NCBI RefSeq assembly: GCF_018555685.1
Contig: NZ_JAFLWW010000015.1
Span: 1 to 64,000 of the forward strand
DNA from: Aminobacter anthyllidis
GTDB taxonomy: Bacteria; Pseudomonadota; Alphaproteobacteria; Rhizobiales; Rhizobiaceae
Direction: 5' to 3'
DNA: 64,000 nt
The notes under the pieces are model-generated. The model ran no database searches. It saw only the letters and a list, made by a program, of their open reading frames with translations, and was not told where the DNA came from. A program made the translations under genes and the position numbers. Below, one piece after another: positions 55,063-63,865 of the stretch. Position 1 is the first letter of the stretch. Every line of letters starts with the position of its first letter.

Positions 55063-56229
55063 TCACCCCGCCAGCGCCTGCTCCAGGTCGGCGATCAAAT
55101 CGTCCCCGTCCTCGATGCCTGCCGATAGCCTGACCAGCGAATCCGAGATGCCGATCTCGGCGCGCTTTTCCGCCGGGATCGAGCCGTGCGTCATCAGCGC
55201 CGGGTGCTCGATCAGGCTCTCGACGCCGCCCAGGCTCTCTGCCAGCGTGAACAGCTGCGTGCGTTCGAGGAAGCGCTTGGTGCCTGCGAGATCGCGGTCG
55301 AGGTCGACTGATATCATGCCGCCAAAATGATACATCTGCGCCTTGGCGATGGCATGCTGCGGGTGGCTCTCCAGCCCGGGATAGATCACCCGGCGCACAT
55401 CCTTGCGCGCCTCCAGCCAGCGCGCGATCTTCGCTCCGTTCTGCGAATGGCGCTCCATGCGCAGCGCCAGTGTCTTGATGCCGCGCAGCGCGAGGAAACT
55501 GTCGAACGGCCCGGAGATCGCACCGATGGCATTCTGCAGGAATTTCAGCTGGTCGCGCAGCTCCTTGTTGTCGCCCACGACGACGCAGCCGCCGACCATG
55601 TCGGAATGGCCGTTGAGGTACTTCGTCGTCGAGTGCACGACGATGTCGATGCCGAGTTCCAGCGGCCGCTGCAGATAGGGGCTGCAGAAGGTGTTGTCGG
55701 CGACCGACAGCACGCCCTTGCGCTTGGCGAGTGCCGCCACGCCTTCGAGGTCGACGACGCGCAGCAGCGGGTTGGTCGGCGTTTCGACCCACAGCATCTT
55801 GGTTTCCGGCCGGATCGCAGCCTCGACGGCGGCGAGGTCGGTGAAGTCGACGAAGCTGACCTGCAGCCCGGCCGAGCGCTTGCGTACCCGCTCCAGCAGC
55901 CTGAACGTGCCGCCATAGATGTCGTCGGTGGCAACGATATGCGCGCCGCTGTCGAGCAGTTCGAACACCGTGGCGATCGCCGCCAGGCCCGAGGCGAAGG
56001 CGAAGCCGGCGCTGCCGCTTTCAAGGTCGGCAATGGCGCGCTCGAAGGCAAAGCGTGTCGGGTTCTGGCTGCGGGCGTATTCAAAGCCCTTGTGCACGCC
56101 GGGGCTCTGCTGGCCGTAGGTCGAGGTGGCATAGATCGGCACCATCACGGCGCCCGTCGTCGGGTCATGGCTCTGGCCGCCATGGATGGTGCGTGTCGAG
56201 AATGCCAGCCGGTTCTTCACAGTGGTCAT
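55063..56229 (-). CDS. Cystathionine gamma-lyase/gamma-synthase family enzyme
   Basis: A 388-residue fold-type I PLP enzyme. Elements are STRTIHGGQSHDPTTGAVMVPIY, the subunit-crossing YARSQNPTR, the PLP Lys in HSTTKYLNGHSDMVGG, and a C-terminal EHPALMTHGSIPAEKRAEIGISDSLVR-region typical of CGL/MetB. Coupled by an ATGA overlap to the cystathionine beta-synthase gene, it most likely acts as a gamma-lyase releasing cysteine from cystathionine (reverse transsulfuration). MetB-type gamma-synthase activity cannot be excluded by eye. Confidence 0.87.
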   Translation of the reverse strand: MTTVKNRLAFSTRTIHGGQSHDPTTGAVMVPIYATSTYGQQSPGVHKGFEYARSQNPTRFAFERAIADLESGSAGFAFASGLAAIATVFELLDSGAHIVATDDIYGGTFRLLERVRKRSAGLQVSFVDFTDLAAVEAAIRPETKMLWVETPTNPLLRVVDLEGVAALAKRKGVLSVADNTFCSPYLQRPLELGIDIVVHSTTKYLNGHSDMVGGCVVVGDNKELRDQLKFLQNAIGAISGPFDSFLALRGIKTLALRMERHSQNGAKIARWLEARKDVRRVIYPGLESHPQHAIAKAQMYHFGGMISVDLDRDLAGTKRFLERTQLFTLAESLGGVESLIEHPALMTHGSIPAEKRAEIGISDSLVRLSAGIEDGDDLIADLEQALAG

Positions 56230-57614
56230 TTTGCCCGCCTGAGATGGTTGATGAGGTCGACGCGGGTGATCAGCCCGATGAATTCTTCGCCGTCGAAGAT
56301 GATCGCCACCTCGTTGCGGTCGAAGATCGGCAACAACGCATCGAGCGTCTGGTCGGCCTGCAGCGTGTGCAGGTCCTTGCTCATCGCGGTTGCGACCGGT
56401 GCATTGAAGCGGTTCCAGCGGCTGTCATAAGGTCCTTCGACCACGGCGAGGATGTCGCTCTCGTCGACGATGCCGACAAGCTTGCCCTCTTCGAGCACCG
56501 GCAACTGCGACACGTCTCCACGCCGCATCCGGCCATAGGCGGTCAGCAGGCTGTCGCCGGGTCCGACGAACACCGTCCCGCCCTCGCGATGCGAGCGTGC
56601 CACCAGGTCGCTCAGGTCGCCATGCGCCTCGCGTTCGTCCAGCCCCTGTTCGGCGAGCCAGAAATCGTCGAACACCTTGGAGAGATACTTGTTGCCACTG
56701 TCGCAAACGAAGGTAACCACCCGTTTCGGCGTCTTCTGCTCGCGGCAATAGCGCAGTGCGGCCGACAAAAGCGTGCCCGACGACGAGCCGGCGAGGATGC
56801 CCTCCTTTGCGAGCAGGTCGCGCACCGCCAGCATGCTCGCCTTGTCGTTGACCGTGTAGGCGCGTCTGACCAGCGACAGGTCGCAGTTCGGCGGCACGAA
56901 ATCCTCGCCGATGCCTTCGACGGTCCAGCTGCCGGCTTCCTCCAGCTTGCCGGTCTTGACCAGCGGCGCCAGAACCGAGCCCAGTGGGTCGGCCAGCACC
57001 ATCTCGGTCTTGGGCGAGACCTTGGCGAAGAAGCGCCCGAGCCCGGTCAGCGTACCGCCCGAGCCGACGCCCACGACGACAGCGTCGACGTCGCCATCGA
57101 GCTGCTCCCAGATTTCCGGGCCGGTCGTCGTCTCATGTGCCTCGGGGTTGGCCGGGTTGGCGAACTGGTTGACGTAGAACGAGCCGGGAATCTCGGCGGC
57201 GATCTTCTCGGCCATGTCCTGGTAGTATTCGGCATGGCCCTTGCCGACGTCGGAGCGCGTCAGCCGGACTTCCGCGCCGAGCGCGCGCAGGTGCTGGATC
57301 TTCTCGCGGCTCATCTTGTCGGGCACCACCAGGATGATGCGATAACCCTTGGGGATGCCGACCTGCGCCAGCCCCAGGCCGGTGTTGCCGGCGGTCGCCT
57401 CGACGATAGTGCCGCCGCGCTTGAGCTTGCCCTCGCGCTCAGCCGCCGCGATCATCGACAGCGCGATGCGGTCCTTGATCGAGCCGCCGGGGTTTTGGCT
57501 TTCGAGCTTGATGAACAGCCGGCACGGCCCGGTGTCGAATTGCGTCAGCTCGACAACAGGCGTTTCGCCGATCAAGTCGAGCACGGACCTGAAAGGCGGG
57601 TTCAAACGGCTCAT
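56226..57614 (-). CDS. Cystathionine beta-synthase with CBS domain pair
   Basis: A 462-residue fold-type II PLP enzyme. The catalytic core (about residues 1-320) has the PLP Lys in NPGGSIKDRIALSM, the TAGNTGLGLA loop and GVGSGGTLTGLGR. Two C-terminal CBS domains (about 335-455) could bind an adenosyl ligand as in the eukaryotic enzyme; no N-terminal haem domain is present. It condenses serine and homocysteine to cystathionine, feeding the downstream CGL. ATG 57614 has GGGAG upstream; ATG 57644 is also in frame. Confidence 0.92.
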   Translation of the reverse strand: MSRLNPPFRSVLDLIGETPVVELTQFDTGPCRLFIKLESQNPGGSIKDRIALSMIAAAEREGKLKRGGTIVEATAGNTGLGLAQVGIPKGYRIILVVPDKMSREKIQHLRALGAEVRLTRSDVGKGHAEYYQDMAEKIAAEIPGSFYVNQFANPANPEAHETTTGPEIWEQLDGDVDAVVVGVGSGGTLTGLGRFFAKVSPKTEMVLADPLGSVLAPLVKTGKLEEAGSWTVEGIGEDFVPPNCDLSLVRRAYTVNDKASMLAVRDLLAKEGILAGSSSGTLLSAALRYCREQKTPKRVVTFVCDSGNKYLSKVFDDFWLAEQGLDEREAHGDLSDLVARSHREGGTVFVGPGDSLLTAYGRMRRGDVSQLPVLEEGKLVGIVDESDILAVVEGPYDSRWNRFNAPVATAMSKDLHTLQADQTLDALLPIFDRNEVAIIFDGEEFIGLITRVDLINHLRRAK

Positions 57615-57846
57615 GGCAGCGTCTCCCACGTCAAGCAAGCTCATTGAGCATATCCCATGTCAGGCGGGCAGGCACCTGCCGTCCGGTTGTTCTTCGGCCG
57701 CATCAGCCGGTATCGCCGCATTTACCGGAGGCAGCTGCCATGAACAAAGGTAACGGATTTCGTTTCGGAGCAAACCTTGAGAAGGAAATTCCCGGGGCGG
57801 TTCAATAGTTCCACCCCAAGGCAATATCTTTCCTCACCTGACGTTG

Positions 57847-57876
57847 TTGACTCTCCACTTGGTGGAGCACCTACAA
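57847..57876 (+). promoter_or_regulatory. MerR-type promoter with operator dyad
   Basis: A -35 TTGACT (57847-57852) and a weak -10 CTACAA (57871-57876) are separated by 18 bp. The spacer holds the perfect dyad CTCCAC TTG GTGGAG (57853-57867), the layout of MerR-family promoters where the regulator sits between the elements. The -10 ends only 8 bp before the merR ATG, so the transcript would be nearly leaderless. Confidence 0.55.
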
Positions 57877-57884
57877 GGGCGATC

Positions 57885-58808
57885 ATGGACGACAAGATCT
57901 ACAGCATTGGCGAAGTCTCAAAGCTGAGTGGCATCTCGGTGCGCAAGCTCCGTTTCTATTCCGACAAGGGGCTGTTGCCGCCGACGACAAGGGCTGCGAG
58001 CGGCTACCGCATGTATTCGGCAGCCGACCTTGAACGCCTCGGGCTCATCCTCGCTCTGCGCGATGCAGGCGTGAGCCTCACCGAGATAGGCAAGATCCTG
58101 TCGAACCGCCTCGCCATCTCGGCCGTGCTGGAGCTCAGGCTCAAGGCGCTCGAGGCGGAAATCAAGTCCAAGCGCCGTGTCGCGGCCGCCCTCAGGGCGG
58201 CCATCCGGGTTCCCGACCCGACAACAGACGACCTAAGGAGAATATGGACCGTGACCAAACTTTCCCAGAGCGAGTTCCGCGCCGCCATCGAGCGTTTCTT
58301 CGACGACGTCGCCTCCGACGCGAAGATGTCGCCGGAATGGAAGAAGCAGATGATCGATGCCTCGACGCCCGATCTGCCCGATGACCCGACACCCGAGCAG
58401 GTCGACGCCTGGACCGAGATCATGGCGTTCGTTTCGGACAAGGAGTATGTCGCCGAATTGCGCAAGAGCATGTCGTCGATGTGGAACGGCGAATTCGACC
58501 CCGCCGCCTATGCCGAGGCCTCCAACGCCACCTTCGCCCGTGTCAGGCAAGCCATCGACGAGGGGGCTGTGCCGGAATCGGAAACCGGCAAGGCGATCGC
58601 CCGTGAATGGCTGGAGAACTCGGCCAAGGCGATGAACAAGGCGCCCGACAAGGCGTTCGTGGAATGGCACAACGACCAGTACCGCAAGTACCACTCGCGG
58701 TCGGCGCGCTACTACGAACTGCTTCGCATCCTGCGCGGCGAACGCCAGCCCGACAAGATCAGCGAGGAGTGGAGCTGGATCAACGCCGCCATGGCCGGGG
58801 CGCTGTAG
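57885..58808 (+). CDS. MerR-family regulator with large C-terminal helical domain
   Basis: A 307-residue protein. Residues 1-70 are a clear MerR DNA-binding domain (YSIGEVSKLSGISVRKLRFYSDKGLLPP, GYRMYSAADLERL), followed by the dimerisation helix to about 120. Residues 130-307 form an acidic, Trp- and Tyr-containing helical domain (SPEWKKQM, MWNGEFDPAAYAEA, EWHNDQYRKYHSRSARYYELL). It is reminiscent of TipAS-like or other effector-binding domains, but I do not recognise the family. No metal-site cysteines are seen, so an organic ligand is likely. ATG 57885; a MerR-type dyad lies directly upstream. Confidence 0.82.
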   Translation: MDDKIYSIGEVSKLSGISVRKLRFYSDKGLLPPTTRAASGYRMYSAADLERLGLILALRDAGVSLTEIGKILSNRLAISAVLELRLKALEAEIKSKRRVAAALRAAIRVPDPTTDDLRRIWTVTKLSQSEFRAAIERFFDDVASDAKMSPEWKKQMIDASTPDLPDDPTPEQVDAWTEIMAFVSDKEYVAELRKSMSSMWNGEFDPAAYAEASNATFARVRQAIDEGAVPESETGKAIAREWLENSAKAMNKAPDKAFVEWHNDQYRKYHSRSARYYELLRILRGERQPDKISEEWSWINAAMAGAL

Positions 58809-58848
58809 TCTGGCGACCATCCTGGATTGAGGAACGTCTGCCAACGAA

Positions 58849-58873
58849 AAAGGGCCCGCATTGCGGGCCCTTT
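58849..58873. terminator. Bidirectional terminator between merR and ilvD
   Basis: An 11-bp perfect stem (AAAGGGCCCGC / GCGGGCCCTTT) with a 3-nt loop and A/T runs on both sides separates the two convergent genes. Confidence 0.85.
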
Positions 58874-58892
58874 GAATTCGTATCGAAGAGGC

Positions 58893-60734
58893 TTACTCGA
58901 ACTCGCCGAGGTCGCGCACTGCGCCGCGGTCGGCCGAGGTGGCGAAGGCGGCATAGGCCTTCAGCGCCTTGGTCACCTTGCGTTTGCGCACTTCCACCGG
59001 CTTCCAGCCCTTGGCATCCTGCTCGGCGCGGCGGGTGGCGAGTGTCGCTTCGTCGACGCGCAGGCTGATGGTGCGGTTGGGGATGTCGATGTCGATGATG
59101 TCGCCCTCGCGCACCAGCCCGATCGTGCCGCCATTCGCCGCCTCGGGCGAAACGTGGCCGATCGACAAGCCCGACGTGCCGCCGGAGAAGCGCCCGTCGG
59201 TCAGCAGCGCGCAGGCTTTGCCCAGGCCCTTCGACTTGAGGTAGCTGGTCGGGTAGAGCATTTCCTGCATGCCGGGGCCGCCCTTCGGGCCCTCGTAGCG
59301 GATCACCACCACGTCGCCGGCCACAACCTCATTGCTGAGGATCGCCTTGACCGAGGCGTCCTGGCTCTCGAACACCCGAGCCGGACCCGAGAATTTCAGG
59401 ATCGACTCGTCGACGCCGGCGGTCTTCACCACGCAGCCGTCGCGCGCGATGTTGCCCTTGAGGATGGCAAGGCCGCCGTCCTTGGAGAAGGCATGTTCGG
59501 CTGAGCGGATGACGCCCTTTTCACGGTCGAGGTCGAGATCGTCCCAGCGCCGGTCCTGGCTGAAGGCCGTCTGGGTCGGAACGCCGCCGGGGGCGGCGAG
59601 GTAGAAGTCGCGCACTGCCTGGCTCTTGGTCCGCGAGGTGTCCCAATGATCGATGGCTTCGCCGATCGTCGCCGTATGCACCGTCGGCAGGTCGCGGTTG
59701 AGCAGGCCGGCTTTGTCGAGCTGGCCGAGGATGGCAAAAATGCCGCCGGCGCGATGGACGTCTTCCATGTGCACGTCGGCCTTGGCCGGCGCGACCTTGC
59801 ACAGCACCGGCACCTTGCGCGACAGCGCGTCGATGTCGTCCTGGTCGAAGTCGATCTCGCCTTCATGCGCCGTGGCCAGGATGTGCAGCACGGTGTTGGT
59901 CGACCCGCCCATGGCGATGTCGAGCGCCATGGCGTTTTCGAACGCGCCCTTGGAGGCAATGTTGCGCGGCAGCACGCTTTCGTCGTCCTGCTCGTAATAG
60001 CGCTGTGCGAGGTCGACAATGAGGTGTCCCGCCTCCACGAACAGGCGCTTGCGGTCGGCATGCGTTGCCAGCGTCGAGCCATTGCCGGGCAGCGACAGGC
60101 CGAGCGCTTCGGTCAGGCAGTTCATCGAATTGGCCGTGAACATGCCCGAGCACGAGCCGCAGGTCGGGCAGGCCGAGCGCTCGATGATCTTGACGTCCTC
60201 GTCCGAAACCTTGTCGTCGGCGGCGGCGACCATGGCGTCGACCAGGTCGAGCGCGACGTTCTTGCCGCCGAGCACCACCTTGCCGGCTTCCATCGGGCCG
60301 CCGGAGACGAACACCGCCGGGATGTTGAGGCGCATCGCGGCCATCAGCATGCCGGGCGTGATCTTGTCGCAATTGGAGATGCAGACCATGGCGTCGGCGC
60401 AATGCGCGTTGACCATGTATTCGACGCTGTCGGCAATGATCTCGCGGCTCGGCAGCGAATACAGCATGCCGTCATGGCCCATGGCGATGCCGTCGTCGAC
60501 GGCGATGGTGTTGAACTCCTTGGCCACGCCGCCGGCCGCCTCGATCTCGCGGGCGACGAGCTGGCCGAGATCCTTTAGGTGGACGTGTCCCGGCACGAAC
60601 TGGGTGAAGGAGTTGACCACGGCGATGATCGGCTTGCCGAAATCGGTGTCCTTCATGCCGGTGGCGCGCCATAGGCCACGCGCGCCAGCCATGTTGCGGC
60701 CGTGTGTGGTGGTGCGCGAACGATAAATAGGCAT
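58893..60734 (-). CDS. ilvD: Dihydroxy-acid dehydratase
   Basis: A 613-residue IlvD, close to the 616 residues of the E. coli enzyme. It dehydrates 2,3-dihydroxy-3-methylbutanoate and the pentanoate homologue to the keto acids of valine/isoleucine synthesis. The Fe-S cysteines ([30 protein letters not shown]) and the C-terminal [18 protein letters not shown] are present. I chose ATG 60734 ([13 protein letters not shown], the conserved N-terminus) with GAGAG upstream over 60746. Single gene. Confidence 0.96.
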   Translation of the reverse strand: MPIYRSRTTTHGRNMAGARGLWRATGMKDTDFGKPIIAVVNSFTQFVPGHVHLKDLGQLVAREIEAAGGVAKEFNTIAVDDGIAMGHDGMLYSLPSREIIADSVEYMVNAHCADAMVCISNCDKITPGMLMAAMRLNIPAVFVSGGPMEAGKVVLGGKNVALDLVDAMVAAADDKVSDEDVKIIERSACPTCGSCSGMFTANSMNCLTEALGLSLPGNGSTLATHADRKRLFVEAGHLIVDLAQRYYEQDDESVLPRNIASKGAFENAMALDIAMGGSTNTVLHILATAHEGEIDFDQDDIDALSRKVPVLCKVAPAKADVHMEDVHRAGGIFAILGQLDKAGLLNRDLPTVHTATIGEAIDHWDTSRTKSQAVRDFYLAAPGGVPTQTAFSQDRRWDDLDLDREKGVIRSAEHAFSKDGGLAILKGNIARDGCVVKTAGVDESILKFSGPARVFESQDASVKAILSNEVVAGDVVVIRYEGPKGGPGMQEMLYPTSYLKSKGLGKACALLTDGRFSGGTSGLSIGHVSPEAANGGTIGLVREGDIIDIDIPNRTISLRVDEATLATRRAEQDAKGWKPVEVRKRKVTKALKAYAAFATSADRGAVRDLGEFE

Positions 60735-60872
60735 GGGCTCTCTCATACGATAGATGGCTAAGCTTGGGATTGAGCCACTATCGCCCCTGCGTCAACTATT
60801 TTCCACCTTCGGGGCGCCCTGGCATGCCGTTTGCGGGCGGCTGCCATGCGCTCCGCGCAGTACAAGGGCCGC

Positions 60873-61751
60873 TCAGCCCTTGGAATTGGCCGATTTCTTG
60901 CCTTTTCGGCCGCGCCTCAGCTCGGCGACGCCAACAGTCAGCCCCATCGCCAGCGCCATGGTCGCGGCCAGCGAGCGGAAGCCGCCGAAATCGGCCTCGG
61001 CGACCTCGAACCATACCTTGGCGAACTGCGCCAGCGGCGAAAACGCGCTGTCGGTGATGGCGATGACCGGCACATTGTTGGCCGACAGAATGCGTGCCTC
61101 CTCGACGGTCGCCGAGGCATAGGGCGAGAAGCTGATGGCGATTACGGCATCCCTGGACGAGGCAAACGAGATGATTTCAGGGCTCAATCCCGAGGCGGAC
61201 TCGATCAGCTGGCTGCGCACGCCGAGCTTGCCGAGCGCATAGGCGATGTAGCTCGCGACAGGATAGGAGCGCCGGCGCGCCAGGATGTAGATCGTCTCGG
61301 CGCCGTTGAGGATGTCGATGGCGCGGTCAAGCGTGTCGTCGTCGAGGTTGCGCGACATGACGTCGAGCGACTTGCTGGCGGCGGCCAGGAAGCCATCGAC
61401 GATGCGGCGGTTCGAGGTGCCTTCGTCTGCGTCGCCGCGCACCACCGTCAGCCGCTCTTCATAGGAGGTCGTGCGCTCGCGCAGCCTTTCGCGGAAGACC
61501 TGCTGCAGGGAGGTGAAGCCGTCATAGCCGAGATGCTGGGCGAAACGGATCAGCGTCGAGGGCTGCACGCCGGCCGATGTGGCGATGCTGGCGGCGGTGC
61601 CGAAGGCGATCTCGTCGGGATTGTCGAGCGCATAGGCAGCCACCTGCGCGATGCGCTTCGGCAGGCTCTGGCGGCGGTCGAGGATCAGCGCCCTCAGCGC
61701 TTCGAAATCGCGCGGCAGCGCCTCCGAAATCGTCTCTGCCATATCGTCCAT
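60873..61751 (-). CDS. RpiR-family transcriptional regulator with SIS domain
   Basis: A 292-residue RpiR/MurR-type regulator with an N-terminal HTH (LPKRIAQVAAYALDNPDEIAF, SAGVQPSTLIRFAQHLGYDGF) and a C-terminal SIS sugar-phosphate isomerase-like domain (IYILARRRSYPVASYIAYAL, AVIAISFSPYASATVEEARI). It is divergent from a Gfo/Idh oxidoreductase gene and probably senses a phosphosugar or inositol-type intermediate. ATG 61751 has GGAGGCGG upstream. Confidence 0.9.
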   Translation of the reverse strand: MDDMAETISEALPRDFEALRALILDRRQSLPKRIAQVAAYALDNPDEIAFGTAASIATSAGVQPSTLIRFAQHLGYDGFTSLQQVFRERLRERTTSYEERLTVVRGDADEGTSNRRIVDGFLAAASKSLDVMSRNLDDDTLDRAIDILNGAETIYILARRRSYPVASYIAYALGKLGVRSQLIESASGLSPEIISFASSRDAVIAISFSPYASATVEEARILSANNVPVIAITDSAFSPLAQFAKVWFEVAEADFGGFRSLAATMALAMGLTVGVAELRRGRKGKKSANSKG

Positions 61752-61800
61752 TCCGCCTCCGCCTATTCCACCATAACGCCGGGACCACGGGCTGTCCAAA

Positions 61801-61826
61801 TAAAATGAACCGTATGTTCCATTTTA
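61801..61826. promoter_or_regulatory. Predicted RpiR operator
   Basis: Inverted arms TAAAATG (61801-61807) and CATTTTA (61820-61826) enclose an inner GAAC/GTTC pair. The dyad is centred between the divergent rpiR and oxidoreductase genes, 50-67 bp from each start, and is the only clear one in the spacer. Confidence 0.55.
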
Positions 61827-61892
61827 GCCAAAATTCGACTATTCAATCCGTCGCGGGCAATGACCTCATTCTATAAACCGGGAGAGCGTGAA

Positions 61893-63002
61893 GTGACAGG
61901 TGTTGGTCTTATCGGAACCGGCTTCATGGGCAAGTGCCATGCGCTGGCCTGGAATTCGGTGCGCACGGTGTTCGGCGACGTGGAAAAGCCAAGGCTCGTC
62001 CATCTCGGCGAGGCCAATGCCGACCTCGCCGCCCAACGCGCCTCCGAGCTCGGTTTCGAGAAATCCTCCGGCGACTGGCGCGCCGTGATCGCCGATCCCG
62101 AGGTCGATGTCGTCTCGCTGACCACGCCCAACCAGTTCCATCCCGAAATGGCCATCGCCATCCTTCAAGCCGGCAAGCACCTGTGGTGTGAAAAGCCGAT
62201 GGCGCCGACGCTTGCCGAGGCCGAAGCCATGGCTGCCGCCGCGCGCAAGTCCGGCAAGGTTGCCGTACTCGGCTACAACTACATCCAGAGCCCGGCCATC
62301 CGCCACATCCGCCAGCTGCTCGACGAAAAGATCATCGGCGACGTCAACCATCTCCGTGTCGAGATGGACGAGGACTTCATGGCCGATCCCGACGCCCCTT
62401 TCTTCTGGAAGCACGAGGCAACCTCAGGCTACGGCGCGCTCGACGATTTCGCCGTCCATCCGCTGTCGCTGATTTCGGCGCTGTTCGGCCGTGTCGGAAG
62501 CGTCATGTGTGACATGGCAAAACCCTATCCGGACCGGCAGGTGGCGGGAGGGGGTCGCCGCGCGGTCGAGACCTACGACATCGCCTCGAGCCTGATCCAT
62601 CTGGAGAACGGCGTGTCGGGCACGCTTCTGGTCAACCGCTCGGCCTGGGGCCGCAAGGGCCGCATCCAGGTGCAGATCTTCGGCTCCAAGGGCTCGATCG
62701 TCTTCGACCAGGAGCGCTTCAACGAGATCCAGCTTTACGTCACCTCCGACCGTGCGACCGAGCAGGGCTACCGCACCATCCTGGCGGCCCCCGCGCACGA
62801 GCCCTACGGCAAGTTCATCCCCGCGCCCGGCCACGGCCTCGGCTTCAACGATCTCAAGACCATCGAGTGCCGCGAACTTCTCGCCCGCATCGCCGGCCAG
62901 CCCGCGCGCGTCATCGACTTCGACGACGGGCTGGAGATCGAGCGGACAGTGCACGCGATGGCCAAGTCGTTTGCCGAGCAGAAGTGGGTGAGAGTAAGGT
63001 AG
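61893..63002 (+). CDS. Gfo/Idh/MocA-family oxidoreductase
   Basis: A 369-residue NAD(P)-dependent sugar or inositol dehydrogenase-like enzyme with an N-terminal Rossmann domain (VGLIGTGFMGKCHALAW, the EKPMAPTLAEAEAM segment) and a C-terminal substrate domain with conserved Asp/His (LDDFAVHPLSL). I chose GTG 61893, which has GGGAG eight bases upstream and begins right at the fold; ATG 61860 is upstream in frame but lacks a site. It is divergent from RpiR, suggesting a role in a minor sugar or cyclitol pathway. The substrate is unknown. Confidence 0.87.
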   Translation: MTGVGLIGTGFMGKCHALAWNSVRTVFGDVEKPRLVHLGEANADLAAQRASELGFEKSSGDWRAVIADPEVDVVSLTTPNQFHPEMAIAILQAGKHLWCEKPMAPTLAEAEAMAAAARKSGKVAVLGYNYIQSPAIRHIRQLLDEKIIGDVNHLRVEMDEDFMADPDAPFFWKHEATSGYGALDDFAVHPLSLISALFGRVGSVMCDMAKPYPDRQVAGGGRRAVETYDIASSLIHLENGVSGTLLVNRSAWGRKGRIQVQIFGSKGSIVFDQERFNEIQLYVTSDRATEQGYRTILAAPAHEPYGKFIPAPGHGLGFNDLKTIECRELLARIAGQPARVIDFDDGLEIERTVHAMAKSFAEQKWVRVR

Positions 63003-63020
63003 GGCATTCCAGCTTGGGTT

Positions 63021-63092
63021 CCTCGCCCCCACGCAGTGGGGGAGAGGTGTCACCAGGAGAGGTGTCACGGCAAAGCCGTGACGGAGAGGGGG
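63021..63092. repeat. Dispersed palindromic repeat element
   Basis: The gap after the oxidoreductase gene holds a CCCCC/GGGGG hairpin (63026-63042), a short direct repeat of GAGAGGTGTCAC, and a perfect 8-bp stem GTCACGGC AAA GCCGTGAC (63064-63082). It has the same character as the elements at 54831-55014 and 14803-14957 and may act as a transcript end for the two convergent genes. Confidence 0.6.
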
Positions 63093-63096
63093 CGTT

Positions 63097-63828
63097 TCAG
63101 AGCGCCTTCCTTGCCCAAATGCCTTGAGCGAATTCCAACCACCCCACCTGCACCACATAAAACGCCAGCAACATCGCGGCGTTGAGCTCAAGCACCTCCT
63201 CGACAGCGGCGAGCACGCGCGACGATGCTGCGATGTCGATGACCTGCGCCAGGCCGATCAGGCCGACATGCAGTAACAGCAGCACGTGGCCGGAGAGCCA
63301 TGTCGTTGACCCCGCCATGTTCCGCGCGGTCTGGCGCAGCGCAAACAGGACAAGCCCGGCCGACAGCACCAGCATGAGGCCGACCAGCAGCCAGGCGAGA
63401 TTTTGGCTGACGCCCTGCAGCATCCGAAATGCCAGGATCAGCAGGTCGTGGAATCCGTCGAGCTGCCCGCCGCCATGAAGCGGCAGCGGCTCGAACCCGA
63501 ACAGGCGCGATCCGAAGCTGGTCTCGTCGAGCAGTTCGGCAAGCCCGATCAGCCCCGCCAATGCCAGCGGCAGGCGCGGCCCCCAAAAGACTGTCGCGGC
63601 GCCCGCTCCAATCACCGCCGCCGCCAGGAAGAGCACGGTGCCCATCTCGATGATGCCGTCCTCCTGCAGCAGCAGCGAGCGGATGCCGGGCGCGAAAACA
63701 GCCGCGAGCGCAGCAGTGACAGTAACCGCACCCACCACTGATATCGCGCATGCCAGCAACCAGGACCGGTCACGCTGCTCCACGTTCGCCGGAGCGTCAT
63801 GCGTCGCCGTGCCGGTAACCTGCGCCAT
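63097..63828 (-). CDS. Uncharacterised multi-pass membrane protein
   Basis: A 243-residue integral membrane protein with about six or seven hydrophobic helices. Polar residues recur at helix ends: QEDGIIEMGT (about residue 56), ELLDETSFGSRLFGFEPLP (about 98-116), GQLDGFHDLLILAF (about 121-134) and EEVLELNAAMLLAF (about 212-225). The DE-S-G-R-(L/I)-F-G pattern followed by a loop with HDLL recalls a widespread family of unknown membrane proteins carrying an EE-SWGQR-type signature. A buried metal or catalytic site is plausible. The start is ATG 63828 with GGAGAGG upstream. Function unknown. Confidence 0.75.
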   Translation of the reverse strand: MAQVTGTATHDAPANVEQRDRSWLLACAISVVGAVTVTAALAAVFAPGIRSLLLQEDGIIEMGTVLFLAAAVIGAGAATVFWGPRLPLALAGLIGLAELLDETSFGSRLFGFEPLPLHGGGQLDGFHDLLILAFRMLQGVSQNLAWLLVGLMLVLSAGLVLFALRQTARNMAGSTTWLSGHVLLLLHVGLIGLAQVIDIAASSRVLAAVEEVLELNAAMLLAFYVVQVGWLEFAQGIWARKAL

Positions 63829-63839
63829 GGACCCTCTCC

Positions 63840-63865
63840 TGTCGCAAAAATGTCAGCTAATCGTC
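63840..63865 (+). promoter_or_regulatory. Pho-box-like direct repeats at the right edge
   Basis: Three TGTCA-like units (TGTCG, TGTCA, CGTCA) recur at exactly 11-bp spacing in CTGTCGCAAAAATGTCAGCT and the following bases. This is the geometry of PhoB-binding Pho boxes. The orientation is rightward, so any target gene would start beyond the window; the minus-strand membrane protein gene starts only 12-35 bp away on the other side. The last 135 bases of the window hold no visible gene. Confidence 0.35.
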
